Shown piece after piece: positions 49,034 through 60,100 of a stretch of 64,000 bases of DNA (its first letter is position 1; every line of letters begins with the position of its first letter). The notes below the pieces were generated by a model. It was not told the DNA's origin and made no database searches. It saw nothing but the letters and a program-made list of their open reading frames with translations. The translations under genes were made by a program, and so were the position numbers. The stretch is from Candidatus Liberibacter americanus str. Sao Paulo (GTDB lineage: Bacteria; Pseudomonadota; Alphaproteobacteria; Rhizobiales; Rhizobiaceae), in the NCBI RefSeq assembly GCF_000496595.1, contig NC_022793.1:1116001-1180000 (forward strand), written 5' to 3'.

Positions 49034-49118
49034 TGGTGGAGAGAGTTGGATTCGAACCAACGTAGGATAAACCAACGGATTTACAGTCCGCCCCCTTTAA
49101 CCACTCGGGCATCCCTCC
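49034..49118 (-). tRNA. tRNA-Tyr (anticodon GTA)
   Basis: Class II tRNA on the minus strand. The acceptor GGAGGGA pairs with TCTCTCC (one G-T pair), the anticodon is GTA in GGACTGTAAATCC, there is a long variable arm, the T-loop is TTCGAAT, and CCA is encoded. In rhizobia tRNA-Tyr and tRNA-Gly sit beside rlmB; here hemA has come between. Confidence 0.96.
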
Positions 49119-49343
49119 CATAAACTAATATAAAAACAAAAATCACTTTTAAAAAACAAACTACAACATCTATATGAGCATCAATAACACAACTGTCAAC
49201 AGATTACACTTAAAAAGTGATAAAATTGTTCTTTATACCTACATGAATATCTATAAACTACAACCAAATTATATACATAGTTATATTAACAAGATCATTA
49301 TAAATATTATGTTAGATTTTTAAATAAAAGAATTGCATTTGAT

Positions 49344-50573
49344 TTAATTATTTGAAAGTTTAGAAGATGATTTAATAATATCATATTTTATCCAAAGCTG
49401 TTCTAAGCTTGAAACCAAATATTCAATATCATAATCGGTATGCATGGGAGTAATAGTTATGCGCAACATCTCCTTTGTCCTAATGACAGTTGGATAATTG
49501 ATTGGTTGTATATAAATACCAAAGTCTTTTAGTAAAGAATCTGATATCCATTTACATTTTCTAGCATCACCGATCATGACAGGAATAATATGACTTGAAT
49601 TATTAACATAAGGAATAGAAGTTTTATCAAGAGCACTACATAATTTTTTTACACGATTCATATGAATTATTCTTTCATAATTATGCTCTTTTAAATGTTG
49701 AATCGAGGTTATAGCCGCACTAGCAATCGCTGGCGGCAATGATGTTGTAAAAATGAATCCTGAAGAAAATGATCTTATAAAGTCACATAAATTAGCAGAA
49801 GCAGCAATATATCCTCCGTATGATCCAAATCCCTTTGCAAGAGTTCCAGATATTATCGTTATTCTATCCATTACTCTTTCACGCTCTGATATACCACCAC
49901 CTCTTGCTCCATATATTCCAACTGCATGCACTTCATCTACGTAAGTCATTGCATTATATTTTTCTGCTAAATCACATATTCTACTAATAGGCGCAATATC
50001 ACCACCCATTGAATATAAGGATTCAAAGATGATAATTTTTGGCACGGAAAGACTAATTGAAGACAGATGCCTTTCTAGATCATCTAAATCATTGTGTTTC
50101 CATATAATTTTTTTGCATTTAGATTGCCTAATACCTTCAATAATAGAAGCATGATTATTAGCATCAGAAAAGCAAACCATATTTTCAATTTTAGAGCAAA
50201 GTGTATCTATAGTAGTCCAATTAGCAATATAACCAGAGTTAAATATAAGAGCAGATTCCTTACAATGCAGATCCGATATTTCTTTCTCAAGCATCACATG
50301 ATAGTAATTATTGCCTGAAATATTCCTAGTTCCACCAGAGCCAACACCGCACTTTTTAATAGCATTTTGAACTGATTCTATAACTTTTGGATGTTTTCCC
50401 ATACAAAGATAATCATTACTACACCAGACAATTACCTTTTTGGCTCCAGTATCAGAATTATACGTTGCATAAGGAAATTTATGTTTACCATATTCTATCT
50501 CTGTAAACACACGATAACATGATTCACGGCGTAAATTCATTATCTGATCTTTGAAAAAACTTTCAAAATCCAT
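49344..50573 (-). CDS. hemA: 5-aminolevulinate synthase
   Basis: Condenses glycine and succinyl-CoA to 5-aminolevulinate, the first step of heme synthesis by the C4 (Shemin) route typical of alphaproteobacteria. I use ATG 50573 (409 residues, matching the family), because AAAGGA precedes it and the family start [11 protein letters not shown] follows; an upstream in-frame ATG at 50624 adds 17 hydrophobic residues without a binding site. The PLP lysine is Lys247 ([15 protein letters not shown]). Other blocks are [21 protein letters not shown] and YVDEVHAVG. Single gene, intact. Confidence 0.95.
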   Translation of the reverse strand: MDFESFFKDQIMNLRRESCYRVFTEIEYGKHKFPYATYNSDTGAKKVIVWCSNDYLCMGKHPKVIESVQNAIKKCGVGSGGTRNISGNNYYHVMLEKEISDLHCKESALIFNSGYIANWTTIDTLCSKIENMVCFSDANNHASIIEGIRQSKCKKIIWKHNDLDDLERHLSSISLSVPKIIIFESLYSMGGDIAPISRICDLAEKYNAMTYVDEVHAVGIYGARGGGISERERVMDRITIISGTLAKGFGSYGGYIAASANLCDFIRSFSSGFIFTTSLPPAIASAAITSIQHLKEHNYERIIHMNRVKKLCSALDKTSIPYVNNSSHIIPVMIGDARKCKWISDSLLKDFGIYIQPINYPTVIRTKEMLRITITPMHTDYDIEYLVSSLEQLWIKYDIIKSSSKLSNN

Positions 50574-50865
50574 ACTTAGTCCTTTAAAACAAAATAATTT
50601 TTTATTAGAATAAATTATATACATAGATAGAAATCTATTAGCAATCTTTCACAATTTAATATGTATGAAATAGCTATTTCAATTTTAACGGCATAATTAT
50701 TGGCAAAATTATATTAATAACGATGATATAATCTTATATAAAAATATATACTATATTTTTTAGTTATATAAACAGAGTAGATGTTTTTTTGATAAATAGT
50801 ATTAAAATAATAAGATATAATTTTTAAAAAAATTAAAAGTAATCTTATTTTATTTATAAAATAAA

Positions 50866-51726
50866 TTATAACGATTTTAATTTAAAATGGTTTTGAACTA
50901 TATAAAGGGAAAGAGCTGAGGCGTTTGATACGTTAAGAGATTTTATTTCGCCAGGCATATTAATTTGAGCTATCACATTTACAGTTTCTTGAGTTTTTTT
51001 ACGTAATCCTTTGCCTTCAGATCCTAGCACAAGGGCAATTTTATCGCTACAAAAAGATTCTTCAAGATCAATGTCACTATCTGAAGAAAGCCCTATTGTT
51101 TGAAAACCAAAAGAATGAATTTTTTGCAAGGCCTCTGCTAAATTGCCAATACGAATATATGGAATGTGCTCTAATGCACCAGAAGCAGATTTAGCAAGCA
51201 CTGATGTTTCATCAGGAATATGTCGCTTGGTTGTAATAATAGCATCACATTTAAAAGCGACAGCTGATCGTAAGATAGCACCAACATTATGTGGATCATT
51301 TACTTGATCTAACACAATTAATAATTTGCTTTTACGAATTATATCAAATGACGGATACTTTAAAGGAAGAGTTTCTAATAAAACGCCCTGATGGGCGGTA
51401 TCCTTCCCAACAATATTATCTATCTCTCTTGGAGATACTATCTGGATAGGGAAAACACTAGATGAATGCTCATTATAGTTTAAATTTGCTAAAGCATTGC
51501 GTGTTGCCAACAATCGGAATATCTGTCTTTTAGGATTATTAATAGCTGCACCCACAGTATGAATTCCATATAGCAGCAATCTTTTATCCTGTGATGAAAG
51601 TTTTTTTTCTATCTTAAATTTATGATCTAACTTTTTTCTATCCCGATAATTACGTCGAAGTTTTGCATAGTGAGAATCCTTGGCAGCAGAGGTTATTTCT
51701 TTGGATTTATTTAGTGTAAAACTCAT
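50866..51726 (-). CDS. rlmB: 23S rRNA (guanosine-2'-O-)-methyltransferase RlmB (SpoU family)
   Basis: SPOUT methyltransferase that methylates the ribose of a guanosine in 23S rRNA. The N-terminal substrate-binding region (LYGIHTVGAAINNPKRQIF) precedes the catalytic domain with motif 1 LDQVNDPHNVGAILRSA, motif 2 ALVLGSEGKGLRKKT and motif 3 INMPGEIKSLNVSNASALSLY. The basic N-terminal tail is usual in rhizobial members. 286 residues; AAGGATG precedes ATG 51726. Position next to tRNA-Tyr/tRNA-Gly supports RlmB over other SpoU members. Confidence 0.92.
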   Translation of the reverse strand: MSFTLNKSKEITSAAKDSHYAKLRRNYRDRKKLDHKFKIEKKLSSQDKRLLLYGIHTVGAAINNPKRQIFRLLATRNALANLNYNEHSSSVFPIQIVSPREIDNIVGKDTAHQGVLLETLPLKYPSFDIIRKSKLLIVLDQVNDPHNVGAILRSAVAFKCDAIITTKRHIPDETSVLAKSASGALEHIPYIRIGNLAEALQKIHSFGFQTIGLSSDSDIDLEESFCSDKIALVLGSEGKGLRKKTQETVNVIAQINMPGEIKSLNVSNASALSLYIVQNHFKLKSL

Positions 51727-51827
51727 AATTATGTCATCCTTCAGATAATTTTTCTATTAAGTATACAATGAGTTATCCATGCTATGGGCATAGAAATACT
51801 CTTAATAAAATTAAGAAATATTTCATC

Positions 51828-53657
51828 TCAAACAGGGAAAGTAGCATATAATAACCATTCCATAACTTTTTCGTCATCTATAAGGGGAGAAAGAGTTTTA
51901 TACACATGTTCATGATAATCATTTATCCACATTTTCTCTTCGGGAGTAAGAAGATCAATTAATATAGGATTTTTATCGATCGGACAAAGAGTAACTGTTT
52001 TAAAACTATGCATCAAACATTCACCACCATCAATTTTTTCTAGATCAGAAACACAAAGAATATTCTCAATACGGATCCCAAAATTACCATGCTTATAATA
52101 ACCAGGTTCATTCGAGAGCATCATCCCAGGTAGCAAAGGCTGACGGTTAATCCTAGAAATACCTTGAGGCCCTTCATGGACTGATAAAAATGAACCAACT
52201 CCATGCCCTACTCCATGAGAAAAATCTGATCCTGCTTTCCATAAAAAAATACGAGCTATACTATCAAGATCACAGCCACGTATTCCTTGTGGAAATCTTG
52301 CTGTAGAAACAGCTATCATACCCTTCAATACCAATGTAAAAAATCTCTTTTTTTCATTGTCTAGATTCCCGACAGCCACTGTTCTAGTGATATCTGTAGT
52401 TCCATTCACATATTGAGCACCTGAATCTAGTAATAAAAATTCACCATTTCGCAATAATCTATTGCTTTCAATAGTAACTTGATAATGAATAATAGCAGCA
52501 TTTGAACCAGAAGCAGATATCGTATTGAATGAAATATCCCTAAGAGGATTATTCATCTTGCGACCTATCATTCCACGAAAAACTTCTAGCTTCTTTGCAA
52601 TATCAATTTCAGTTAATTCTTCCAATTTTTGCGAATAAAACCATGAAAAGAAATAAACCATCGCAATACCATCTTGGATATGAGATAACATCATACCTTC
52701 AATTTCAGTTTTGTTCTTTACAGCGCGCGATAGACGAGAAGGATCAGGGCATTCAATTATTGTACAATTGCCTTGAGAAAGTATATCGAATAAACGATAT
52801 GGAACCCACTTAGTATCAATAAGAATAGATATATTTTTCAATGAAATGGTAGTTAAACGAGAATAAATCATATCAAGATCGAAGATAGACGCTCTTGAAC
52901 ACAGAAAACAATTTAATTCTTCATTAAGACTACGTTTATCAATAAAAATTTCAGCAGTTCCATCCACATATAAAATAGCACGAGATAAAGGATAAGTAAC
53001 ACGTGGAATATCAAACCCTCGAATATTAAAAATCCATGCAACAGAAGCAGGATCGCATATAAAAACAGCTTCTACTTTCTTCATATTAAGATCAGCACAA
53101 ATATCATTGATCTTTTCTTCAGGCATTTTACCAGAATAAGCTATATCCTGAATCGCAATGTTTTTTACTGATTGAGCAGGTCTATCTTGCCATAATTTAT
53201 CAATAGGATTATGAGATAAATCAACTATCACCCCACCTATTTTACACATTGCTTCACTCAAATTACATACTTCAAAAGCTGAATGTAACATTGGATCAAT
53301 TCCTAGACGTATATGTTCTTGAGAATGATACGATAGCCATATATGCAAAGGTTCAATGGTCAGATTATTTATCTCAAATAATGTAGTATCAACTTCCTGT
53401 TTTGCCTGAATTATATAACGACCATCAACAAAGATAATAGCTCTCTGTCGCAACACTAGAGCTGCTCCTGCAGATCCTGTAAAACCTGTTAGCCAAGCAA
53501 GTCTTTCAGAATGTGCAGCAACAAATTCACCCATATATTCGTCTGCACGCGGCACAAGAAAAGCATCTATTCCTAATTGATCAAAACAAAGTCGCAGATT
53601 TTTCAATCTTTCAAATGAATGCTGTGGAGATGATTTAACATCAAAAGATTGAAACAT
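51828..53657 (-). CDS. pepP: Aminopeptidase P family (M24B) metallopeptidase
   Basis: Two-metal Xaa-Pro aminopeptidase. N-terminal creatinase-like domains cover about residues 1-310. The catalytic pita-bread domain has metal ligands in LLLDSGAQYVNGTTDITRT (two Asp), HGVGHGVGSF (His), NEPGYY (Glu) and IRIENILCV (Glu). The long three-domain form of 609 residues matches the eukaryotic-type/rhizobial family. I start at ATG 53657, behind AGGATA and opening MFQSFDV as in relatives; an in-frame ATG at 53672 lacks a binding site. Confidence 0.92.
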   Translation of the reverse strand: MFQSFDVKSSPQHSFERLKNLRLCFDQLGIDAFLVPRADEYMGEFVAAHSERLAWLTGFTGSAGAALVLRQRAIIFVDGRYIIQAKQEVDTTLFEINNLTIEPLHIWLSYHSQEHIRLGIDPMLHSAFEVCNLSEAMCKIGGVIVDLSHNPIDKLWQDRPAQSVKNIAIQDIAYSGKMPEEKINDICADLNMKKVEAVFICDPASVAWIFNIRGFDIPRVTYPLSRAILYVDGTAEIFIDKRSLNEELNCFLCSRASIFDLDMIYSRLTTISLKNISILIDTKWVPYRLFDILSQGNCTIIECPDPSRLSRAVKNKTEIEGMMLSHIQDGIAMVYFFSWFYSQKLEELTEIDIAKKLEVFRGMIGRKMNNPLRDISFNTISASGSNAAIIHYQVTIESNRLLRNGEFLLLDSGAQYVNGTTDITRTVAVGNLDNEKKRFFTLVLKGMIAVSTARFPQGIRGCDLDSIARIFLWKAGSDFSHGVGHGVGSFLSVHEGPQGISRINRQPLLPGMMLSNEPGYYKHGNFGIRIENILCVSDLEKIDGGECLMHSFKTVTLCPIDKNPILIDLLTPEEKMWINDYHEHVYKTLSPLIDDEKVMEWLLYATFPV

Positions 53658-54108
53658 ATTTTTATCCTGCATTAATATATTAAGGCTTAAAAAATTAAAA
53701 ATAATTAAGGGAAAAAATAAAATTAATTATTATATGCTCATCACATAATTATCATATTATACAAAAAACGATATACCACCAACAAAAAGCTTATAATAAA
53801 TAACCCTTCATATTACTAGTGAACTATCCCAATGGTTTAAAGCATTCAATGATAGTTTTGCAATACAATCACCTATATAATAAACTACAGTTATCATCAT
53901 ATGATATCGCAATTCAAAAATTACTCTATAAATTTGAATGAACAATGGGGCTATATTTAAAATAAAATATTTACTTACTACTATCATCTCACTTCAAAAA
54001 CAATAAAATAAAAATAATATTCAATATTCAAACGAATGGATTATATTTCAGAAGTAAATTGTTAACTGATTTTCACTAATATCACTTATAAAGGTAAAAT
54101 TAACCTTA
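53658..54108. other. Divergent region between pepP and ftsK
   Basis: About 450 bp, AT-rich, without a gene. The ftsK-proximal end has AAAGG at about 54091; promoters not identified. Confidence 0.4.
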
Positions 54109-56388
54109 GTGGATAAAATGAAATTCTCAAAAATTGAATCATATTGGCAAAATACTGTGAAAAAAAAAGTGAATATAAAACGTTCTCTACCACCTTGGCA
54201 CGAGGCATTCCTTATCTCACCCAATGTTCGTTTTACACGAACACCTGAAAACGAGATAAATCGATATCATAAAGGTTATTTATCGCAAAAATCAGAAAAT
54301 ATAGAATCTGATTTTAGGAAAGATAAGGCAAAAAAATTAACGGAAGAAAGATTGAGATCATCTTGTTCTCTTGTAAATTTAAAAAATAAATTAATGATGG
54401 ATAAGAATAATGCTGTCTCCCAGCAAGAAAGAGAAAAAACTTCTTGTAAATTAAAGATTGTAAATAACGATAATTATGGCTACGAACTTAAGACAAAAAA
54501 GCAAGAATTTCAAAGCTATTTGAAAGATGAAGACGTTGAAGAAGGAAAGAAATATTCAGAGCATTCTTCTCATCAAACTAATCATAATCTCACAAATTTT
54601 ATGTGGATTTCAGACTCTGCTTTCTTTGAAGAATTAAACCCTTCTTTTCTGGTTAATGATCAAGGAAACATCATATCAAAACAATTTAGGTTATCAGAGA
54701 ATAAAAATTTTATTTCAAAAATACTTAATAAAACACCTGAATGCAGTCAAATAGAAGGATCAAAAACTGTTTGCAATACTAATAGTAATACAATGGATAA
54801 AAAACAAAGGATTGATGATAAACATTCCATTTGCCAAAAATCATTCTCTTCTGAAATAATTAATAATAATTATACCCATGAAATGTCGAAAAAAATTAAG
54901 CAAACAGAAGTAAACTATGAGCATCCTTGCATTTCTTTACTACAAGAAAAACCAAATCTTAACTTTCAAAATATAAACCATGAATATATTGAAAAAAGCG
55001 CCGGAATATTGGAAAATATACTTGAAGATTTCGGAATTAGAGGTGAAATAGTCAATGCAAATCCTGGCCCATTGGTAACACTTTATGAGTTTGAGCCTGC
55101 TCCAGGAACAAAATCATCAAGAGTGATAGGATTAGCTGATGATATTGCTCGTTCCATGTCATCATTATCAGCTCGTGTTGCCGTCATCCCAAAACGTAAT
55201 GCCATCGGCATAGAATTGCCTAATGATGACAGAGAAATTGTTTATTTTCGTCAACTAATTGAATCTAAAAGTTTTTCAAATTCAAAAGCAGATTTACCTT
55301 TATGTCTTGGAAAAACAATCGGCGGAGAGCCTGTAATAGCTGATCTTGCAAAAATGCCCCATATACTTGTAGCAGGAACTACTGGATCGGGGAAATCTGT
55401 AGCTATAAATACCATGATCATGTCATTACTATACCGCCTTCGTCCTGATGAATGTCGTATGATCATGGTGGATCCTAAAATGCTTGAACTATCAATTTAT
55501 GATGGGATCCCACATCTTTTAACTCCAGTAGTAACAGATCCTAAAAAAGCTGTTATGGCATTGAAGTGGGCAGTGCGAGAAATGGAAGAGCGTTATAAAA
55601 AAATGTCACGCCTATCTGTACGTAATATTAAGAGCTATAATGAACATATCACAATAATGAGACCTGAAAAGAAAGGAAATATTGATGATAATCAATATAA
55701 ATATAAAGAAATAAAAAATAATGATATGTCACCTATGCCTTATATTGTCATAGTTGTTGATGAAATGGCAGATCTAATGATGGTTGCAGGAAAAGAAATT
55801 GAAGGTGCTATCCAAAGATTGGCACAAATGGCACGTGCTGCAGGTATACATTTGATTATGGCAACACAGCGACCTTCAGTAGATGTTATTACTGGAACTA
55901 TTAAAGCAAACTTTCCTATCCGCATATCATTCCAAGTAACTTCAAAAATTGATAGTCGAACAATATTAGGAGAACATGGAGCAGAACAACTTCTTGGTCA
56001 GGGAGATATGCTATACATGTCTGGAGGAGGAAGGATTCAGCGTGTACATGGGCCGCTAGTATCTGATATTGAGGTTGGAAAAGTTGTCCAACATCTTAAA
56101 ACACAAGGCAACCCTCAATATCTCAACACCGTTACAGCTGATAATAATCAAGATATTTACAATACAAAAAACAACTCTAATAATATAAAAGATGGTTGTG
56201 ATCTTTATAAAAAAGCTATCGCTCTAGTAATGACTAATAAAAGATGTTCAACATCTTTTATCCAACGTCGCCTGCAAATAGGCTATAATAAAGCGGCACT
56301 ATTAGTAGAAAGGATGGAAGAAGATGGACTAGTTAGCTCTGCAGATCACGTAGGAAAAAGAAACGTTTTTTCCGATAATAATACGTGA
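54109..56388 (+). CDS. ftsK: FtsK/SpoIIIE DNA translocase lacking N-terminal membrane segments
   Basis: Hexameric ATP-driven DNA pump expected to clear or align the chromosome terminus at division and to activate XerCD at dif (xerD is in this window). The motor domain has Walker A GTTGSGKS near residue 423 and Walker B YIVIVVDEMADLMM. The C-terminal gamma winged-helix, from about residue 700, ends ERMEEDGLVSSADHVGKRNVF. In front lies a long Asn/Lys-rich, poorly ordered linker (about residues 40-290). No transmembrane helices are visible, unlike classical FtsK. The start opens PPWHEAFLISPNVRFTRTPENE after about 27 residues. GTG 54109 or ATG 54118 could be the start. 759 residues. Confidence 0.9.
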   Translation: MDKMKFSKIESYWQNTVKKKVNIKRSLPPWHEAFLISPNVRFTRTPENEINRYHKGYLSQKSENIESDFRKDKAKKLTEERLRSSCSLVNLKNKLMMDKNNAVSQQEREKTSCKLKIVNNDNYGYELKTKKQEFQSYLKDEDVEEGKKYSEHSSHQTNHNLTNFMWISDSAFFEELNPSFLVNDQGNIISKQFRLSENKNFISKILNKTPECSQIEGSKTVCNTNSNTMDKKQRIDDKHSICQKSFSSEIINNNYTHEMSKKIKQTEVNYEHPCISLLQEKPNLNFQNINHEYIEKSAGILENILEDFGIRGEIVNANPGPLVTLYEFEPAPGTKSSRVIGLADDIARSMSSLSARVAVIPKRNAIGIELPNDDREIVYFRQLIESKSFSNSKADLPLCLGKTIGGEPVIADLAKMPHILVAGTTGSGKSVAINTMIMSLLYRLRPDECRMIMVDPKMLELSIYDGIPHLLTPVVTDPKKAVMALKWAVREMEERYKKMSRLSVRNIKSYNEHITIMRPEKKGNIDDNQYKYKEIKNNDMSPMPYIVIVVDEMADLMMVAGKEIEGAIQRLAQMARAAGIHLIMATQRPSVDVITGTIKANFPIRISFQVTSKIDSRTILGEHGAEQLLGQGDMLYMSGGGRIQRVHGPLVSDIEVGKVVQHLKTQGNPQYLNTVTADNNQDIYNTKNNSNNIKDGCDLYKKAIALVMTNKRCSTSFIQRRLQIGYNKAALLVERMEEDGLVSSADHVGKRNVFSDNNT

Positions 56389-56503
56389 ATGTAATTTTTG
56401 GGAAATATTGAATATGTATATTTATATATTAACTAATCATAGCATATATCATATAATGAACAAATTAAATCTAATAATGATTGAAAATAGACATCATTAT
56501 TTA

Positions 56504-57502
56504 TCATAAGCGCTTGAAACATACATCAGTGCTATAGTCAAATCCAAATGAATCCCAAGTTTTAGCCATATGATCTGATAATGGAGCTGTAATTTGTAGT
56601 CTGCCGCCTGACGGATGAGGGAAATCTATATAACGGGCATGAAGATATAGATGATTTTTAATTTTACTTGAATAATCACCTATAGAATTATTTATATAAT
56701 ATTTTTTATCTCCTACAATAGGATGTCCTATATGAAGAGCATGAACACGCAACTGATGCGTACGTCCTGTATGGGGCTGCATTTCTAACCAACAAAATTT
56801 TTCTGAACAATCAATTATTCTGAAATATGAAATTGCATGATTTGCTCCTTTTTCGCTATTATCTGCCACTTGCACATAGTCGCCTCCAATCCGGCATTTC
56901 TTTATTAACCAATTAGAAATAAAAAACTTATTCTTGTTAGGAACACCTCTAACTAGAGACCAATATATTTTCTTAACCTTACGCATTCTAAACGCTTCCG
57001 TAAGACTTTGAGCAGAAGCACGTGTACGAGCCACAATAAGTATACCTGATGTTTCTTGATCTAACCTATGGATAAGATAGGTTTTTTCTCCTTTTGATCC
57101 TAACCAATAATTCAATAGACCATCGATATGATAAGTAATCCCTGAACCACCCTGCACGGGAATGCCTGAAGGCTTATTAAACACATAAATCTCGCTATCT
57201 TCATAAATCAAAATGCTATTTAAAAATTTCGAAGCATCCAAATAATTTATGGATTGATCAATCAGGGGTTTTTTATCATTTTTTATAATTGAAGCATGAA
57301 CAATAGGTGGAATGCGAACATCTTGCCCAGCTCTTAGTCGAAAATTTGATTTAACACGCCCTCCATTCAGACGTATCTGACCAGATCGTAAAAGTTTTTG
57401 TAAATGAGCAAAGCTAATATGATGATAATGAATCATAAACCAACGATCAAAACGCATATTATCTTCATCATCATCAATTGTTATATGCTTAACATATCTC
57501 AT
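56504..57502 (-). CDS. rluC: Pseudouridine synthase, RluC type
   Basis: RluA-family enzyme converting uridines to pseudouridine in 23S rRNA. An N-terminal S4 RNA-binding domain (DNMRFDRWFMIHYHHISFAHLQKLLRSGQIRLNGGRV) is followed by the catalytic domain with HRLDQETSGILIVARTRASA, where the Asp is the nucleophile, and the C-terminal TGRTHQLRVHALHIGHPIVGD. 332 residues from ATG 57502, which follows AGGAG; a TTG one codon earlier is in frame. RluC (sites 955, 2504 and 2580 in E. coli) is the likely identity on domain pattern and rhizobial context. Confidence 0.88.
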   Translation of the reverse strand: MRYVKHITIDDDEDNMRFDRWFMIHYHHISFAHLQKLLRSGQIRLNGGRVKSNFRLRAGQDVRIPPIVHASIIKNDKKPLIDQSINYLDASKFLNSILIYEDSEIYVFNKPSGIPVQGGSGITYHIDGLLNYWLGSKGEKTYLIHRLDQETSGILIVARTRASAQSLTEAFRMRKVKKIYWSLVRGVPNKNKFFISNWLIKKCRIGGDYVQVADNSEKGANHAISYFRIIDCSEKFCWLEMQPHTGRTHQLRVHALHIGHPIVGDKKYYINNSIGDYSSKIKNHLYLHARYIDFPHPSGGRLQITAPLSDHMAKTWDSFGFDYSTDVCFKRL

Positions 57503-57815
57503 CAAAGGAATCTCCTAATTCAAACAAACTGAACCATTTGAATATTTAAAAGAAAAATCTCTATAAATTAAATACCTTATTAAATTCATCGAATCCATAA
57601 TAAATATAGAATTAATAAAAAAGATATTTTATATAATCGATTTTATATATATAAGTAAAATAATGTTTTGATGTTCAATACAAGCTTAATAACATAATTT
57701 CAAATTATGACATACAACATCGTATAAAAAGCAAACTACTTGATAGATAAAATAATTTATTTTACATATATAGATATTTACGAAGCAAAGTAATAAGAAG
57801 TTATACATAATTGAT
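57503..57815. other. Divergent gap between rluC and the phosphodiesterase gene
   Basis: About 310 bp, AT-rich; no gene or RNA recognised. Confidence 0.4.
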
Positions 57816-58715
57816 ATGTTTATATTAGCGCATATATCTGATCTTCATCTAACTGCTCCCCTGTATTTATATGAATTATCACCCAAAAGAATCATTGGAT
57901 TGCTAAATTGGAAATTTAATAGACAAAAATACTTTGCTAATAAAATCGCTGATTTATTAATTAATGATATTGCTTTGCGTAATACAGATCATCTTGTAAT
58001 AACAGGAGATCTTGTTAATCTATCAGGTAAAAGAGAGATAGATAAATCTACAAGTTTGCTCAAAAGAGCTGGTAATCCTGATAGTATCTCAATTGTACCA
58101 GGGAACCATGATAAATATGCAAAAAGTGCACAAAAATATTCTCTAAATGCATGGAAAAATTATATCGTTGGAGATAAGCCGTATATTAAAGAAAGATTAT
58201 TCCCTTATATGCGCGTGAGAGATAATATTGCTTTAATTGGATGTTCAACATCAATATTAACCCCTCCTTTTATTGCAAATGGATATTTCGGCAAGAAACA
58301 AGCTGAAGACACCTCATTACTATTAAGGCAAGCAAAGAAGGATGATCTCTTTAGGATTATTATGATGCATCATCCACCTGTTTTAGATAAAACTTCATTA
58401 CATAATCGTCTGTTTGGCATTAAAAGATTTCAAGACATGATTAATCGAGAAGGAGCAGAATTAATACTTCACGGTCATACGCATATAAACAGCGTTCAAT
58501 GGTTGCCAAATCCTAAAAACATAACACCAGTAGTTGGCGTATCATCAGCATGTCAAGCGATTAAAAGCAAAAAACAACAGGCATCATATAACCTTTTTTA
58601 TATAGAAAAACATGAAAATAATTGGCGATTAAAAGGAGAAAGATATACTTTATTGCCTGATGCTACTGGTATGCAAGAAAAAGGTTATAATATATTTCAC
58701 GATGATTATATATAA
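57816..58715 (+). CDS. Metallophosphoesterase (CpdA/cyclic-nucleotide phosphodiesterase-like)
   Basis: Calcineurin-like two-metal phosphoesterase. The motif series is complete: AHISDLHL at residues 4-11, ITGDLVNLSG, VPGNHDKY, MMHHPPVL and LHGHTHINS. The 299-residue length and overall pattern fit the CpdA/3',5'-cyclic nucleotide phosphodiesterase group common in rhizobia, but a cyclic nucleotide substrate is not shown. No signal peptide is visible, so it should be cytoplasmic. It lies between the two RluA-type genes. Confidence 0.88.
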   Translation: MFILAHISDLHLTAPLYLYELSPKRIIGLLNWKFNRQKYFANKIADLLINDIALRNTDHLVITGDLVNLSGKREIDKSTSLLKRAGNPDSISIVPGNHDKYAKSAQKYSLNAWKNYIVGDKPYIKERLFPYMRVRDNIALIGCSTSILTPPFIANGYFGKKQAEDTSLLLRQAKKDDLFRIIMMHHPPVLDKTSLHNRLFGIKRFQDMINREGAELILHGHTHINSVQWLPNPKNITPVVGVSSACQAIKSKKQQASYNLFYIEKHENNWRLKGERYTLLPDATGMQEKGYNIFHDDYI

Positions 58716-58961
58716 AAAGTAATTTTGACGTAATAAGGATATCAATAAATTGACATCTAATGAGCATACCAGTATATAATACTGGAACTTTCTTTTAATT
58801 TACAATATAATATGATATAATTGATTATTTTTCTATCTAAATATAATGTATTACCACATGATTAATTTTATTTCTATAAAATGAGATAGATGGATTTATG
58901 TGATTAGATTTGAGATAGATCATTGTGGAACAAATCGATTGAATTTAATTTTTTAAATATT

Positions 58962-59975
58962 ATGAAAATTATATTAGATGGCTGCACGAATAATAACATT
59001 TCATTGATAGCAGATCATGCCAGTACGGAAAGAATTGACAAGTGGCTGAACTTAAAATTAAAAGAAAAAATTTCACGCTCATATATAAAGAAACTAATCA
59101 CTAACGGCTATATAAGTGTTGACGATAAGATTGTCAGCGATCCATCACAAAAAATCGTCTTAGGAAACAAAATTTATATACGAATTCCTAAGATAAAACA
59201 ACTTAACATCCCTCAAGAATATATACCTTTAGATATAATATATGAAGATAATGATATCATAGTAATAAATAAACAAGCAGGATTAGTAGTACATCCTGCA
59301 CCAGGGAATTGGAGTGGAACTTTGGTAAATGCACTTTTATACCACTGCAAAAATAATCTATCTGGTATAAATGGAGAAGAACGCCCTGGCATCGTGCATA
59401 GATTAGATAAAGACACAACAGGAATTATCATAGTAGCAAAGAATGATATTGCACATAGAGAACTTTCAGAACAGTTTGCAGATCATGGACTATCTCTTGG
59501 CCTCAAACGATTATATTATGCGATGGTATGGGGAACGCCATTTCCGTTATCTGGAACAATTAATGCACCATTGGGACGTTGTAGATTCAATAGATTAAGA
59601 CAAGCTGTAAAAAAAACAAATGATAAAACAGCATGTAAAGCTGTAACTCACTATCAAACAATAGAAAGCTTTAACAATAATTCAAATTGCGCTATATCCT
59701 TATTAAAATGCCAACTGGAAACAGGAAGAACACATCAAATTCGCGTACATATGGCATATAAGGGACATCCACTAGTTGGCGATCCATTGTATGGATTAGG
59801 ATTTAAAACTAAAGAAAATCTTGTTAATTATGATACGAAAAATGCAATTAATAAACTTGCAAGACAAGCGCTACATGCGTATCATCTATCCTTCTATCAT
59901 CCTCGCAATAAAGAAAGAATGATTTTTGAAGCCCCTATTCCTGAAGACATGGCCAAAATAATAAAAGTTATATAA
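58962..59975 (+). CDS. rluD: Pseudouridine synthase, RluD type
   Basis: Second RluA-family synthase in the window. An N-terminal S4 domain (TERIDKWLNLKLKEKISRSYIKKLI) precedes HRLDKDTTGIIIVAK (catalytic Asp), GLKRLYYAMVWG and TGRTHQIRVHMAYKGHPLVGD. RluD makes pseudouridines in helix 69 of 23S rRNA. I use ATG 58962; an in-frame TTG at 58923 adds 13 residues, and neither has a strong ribosome binding site. It is followed 125 bp later by rpoH, the standard rhizobial order, which supports RluD. Confidence 0.9.
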   Translation: MKIILDGCTNNNISLIADHASTERIDKWLNLKLKEKISRSYIKKLITNGYISVDDKIVSDPSQKIVLGNKIYIRIPKIKQLNIPQEYIPLDIIYEDNDIIVINKQAGLVVHPAPGNWSGTLVNALLYHCKNNLSGINGEERPGIVHRLDKDTTGIIIVAKNDIAHRELSEQFADHGLSLGLKRLYYAMVWGTPFPLSGTINAPLGRCRFNRLRQAVKKTNDKTACKAVTHYQTIESFNNNSNCAISLLKCQLETGRTHQIRVHMAYKGHPLVGDPLYGLGFKTKENLVNYDTKNAINKLARQALHAYHLSFYHPRNKERMIFEAPIPEDMAKIIKVI

Positions 59976-60100
59976 AAAATTTGTATGTTATAATGATTGA
60001 TATTTGAGAATGAAATTAGCTATACTATGAAATAGTAGTTTACTTCAAAATGTGATATAATGTAGCGATATATTTTAAATCAAGAAAAGGCAAAAATCTC

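Noticed and set aside
48918..49121. 67-codon minus-strand frame over tRNA-Gly and tRNA-Tyr
   Set aside because: The frame is simply the translation of two tRNA genes on the same strand.
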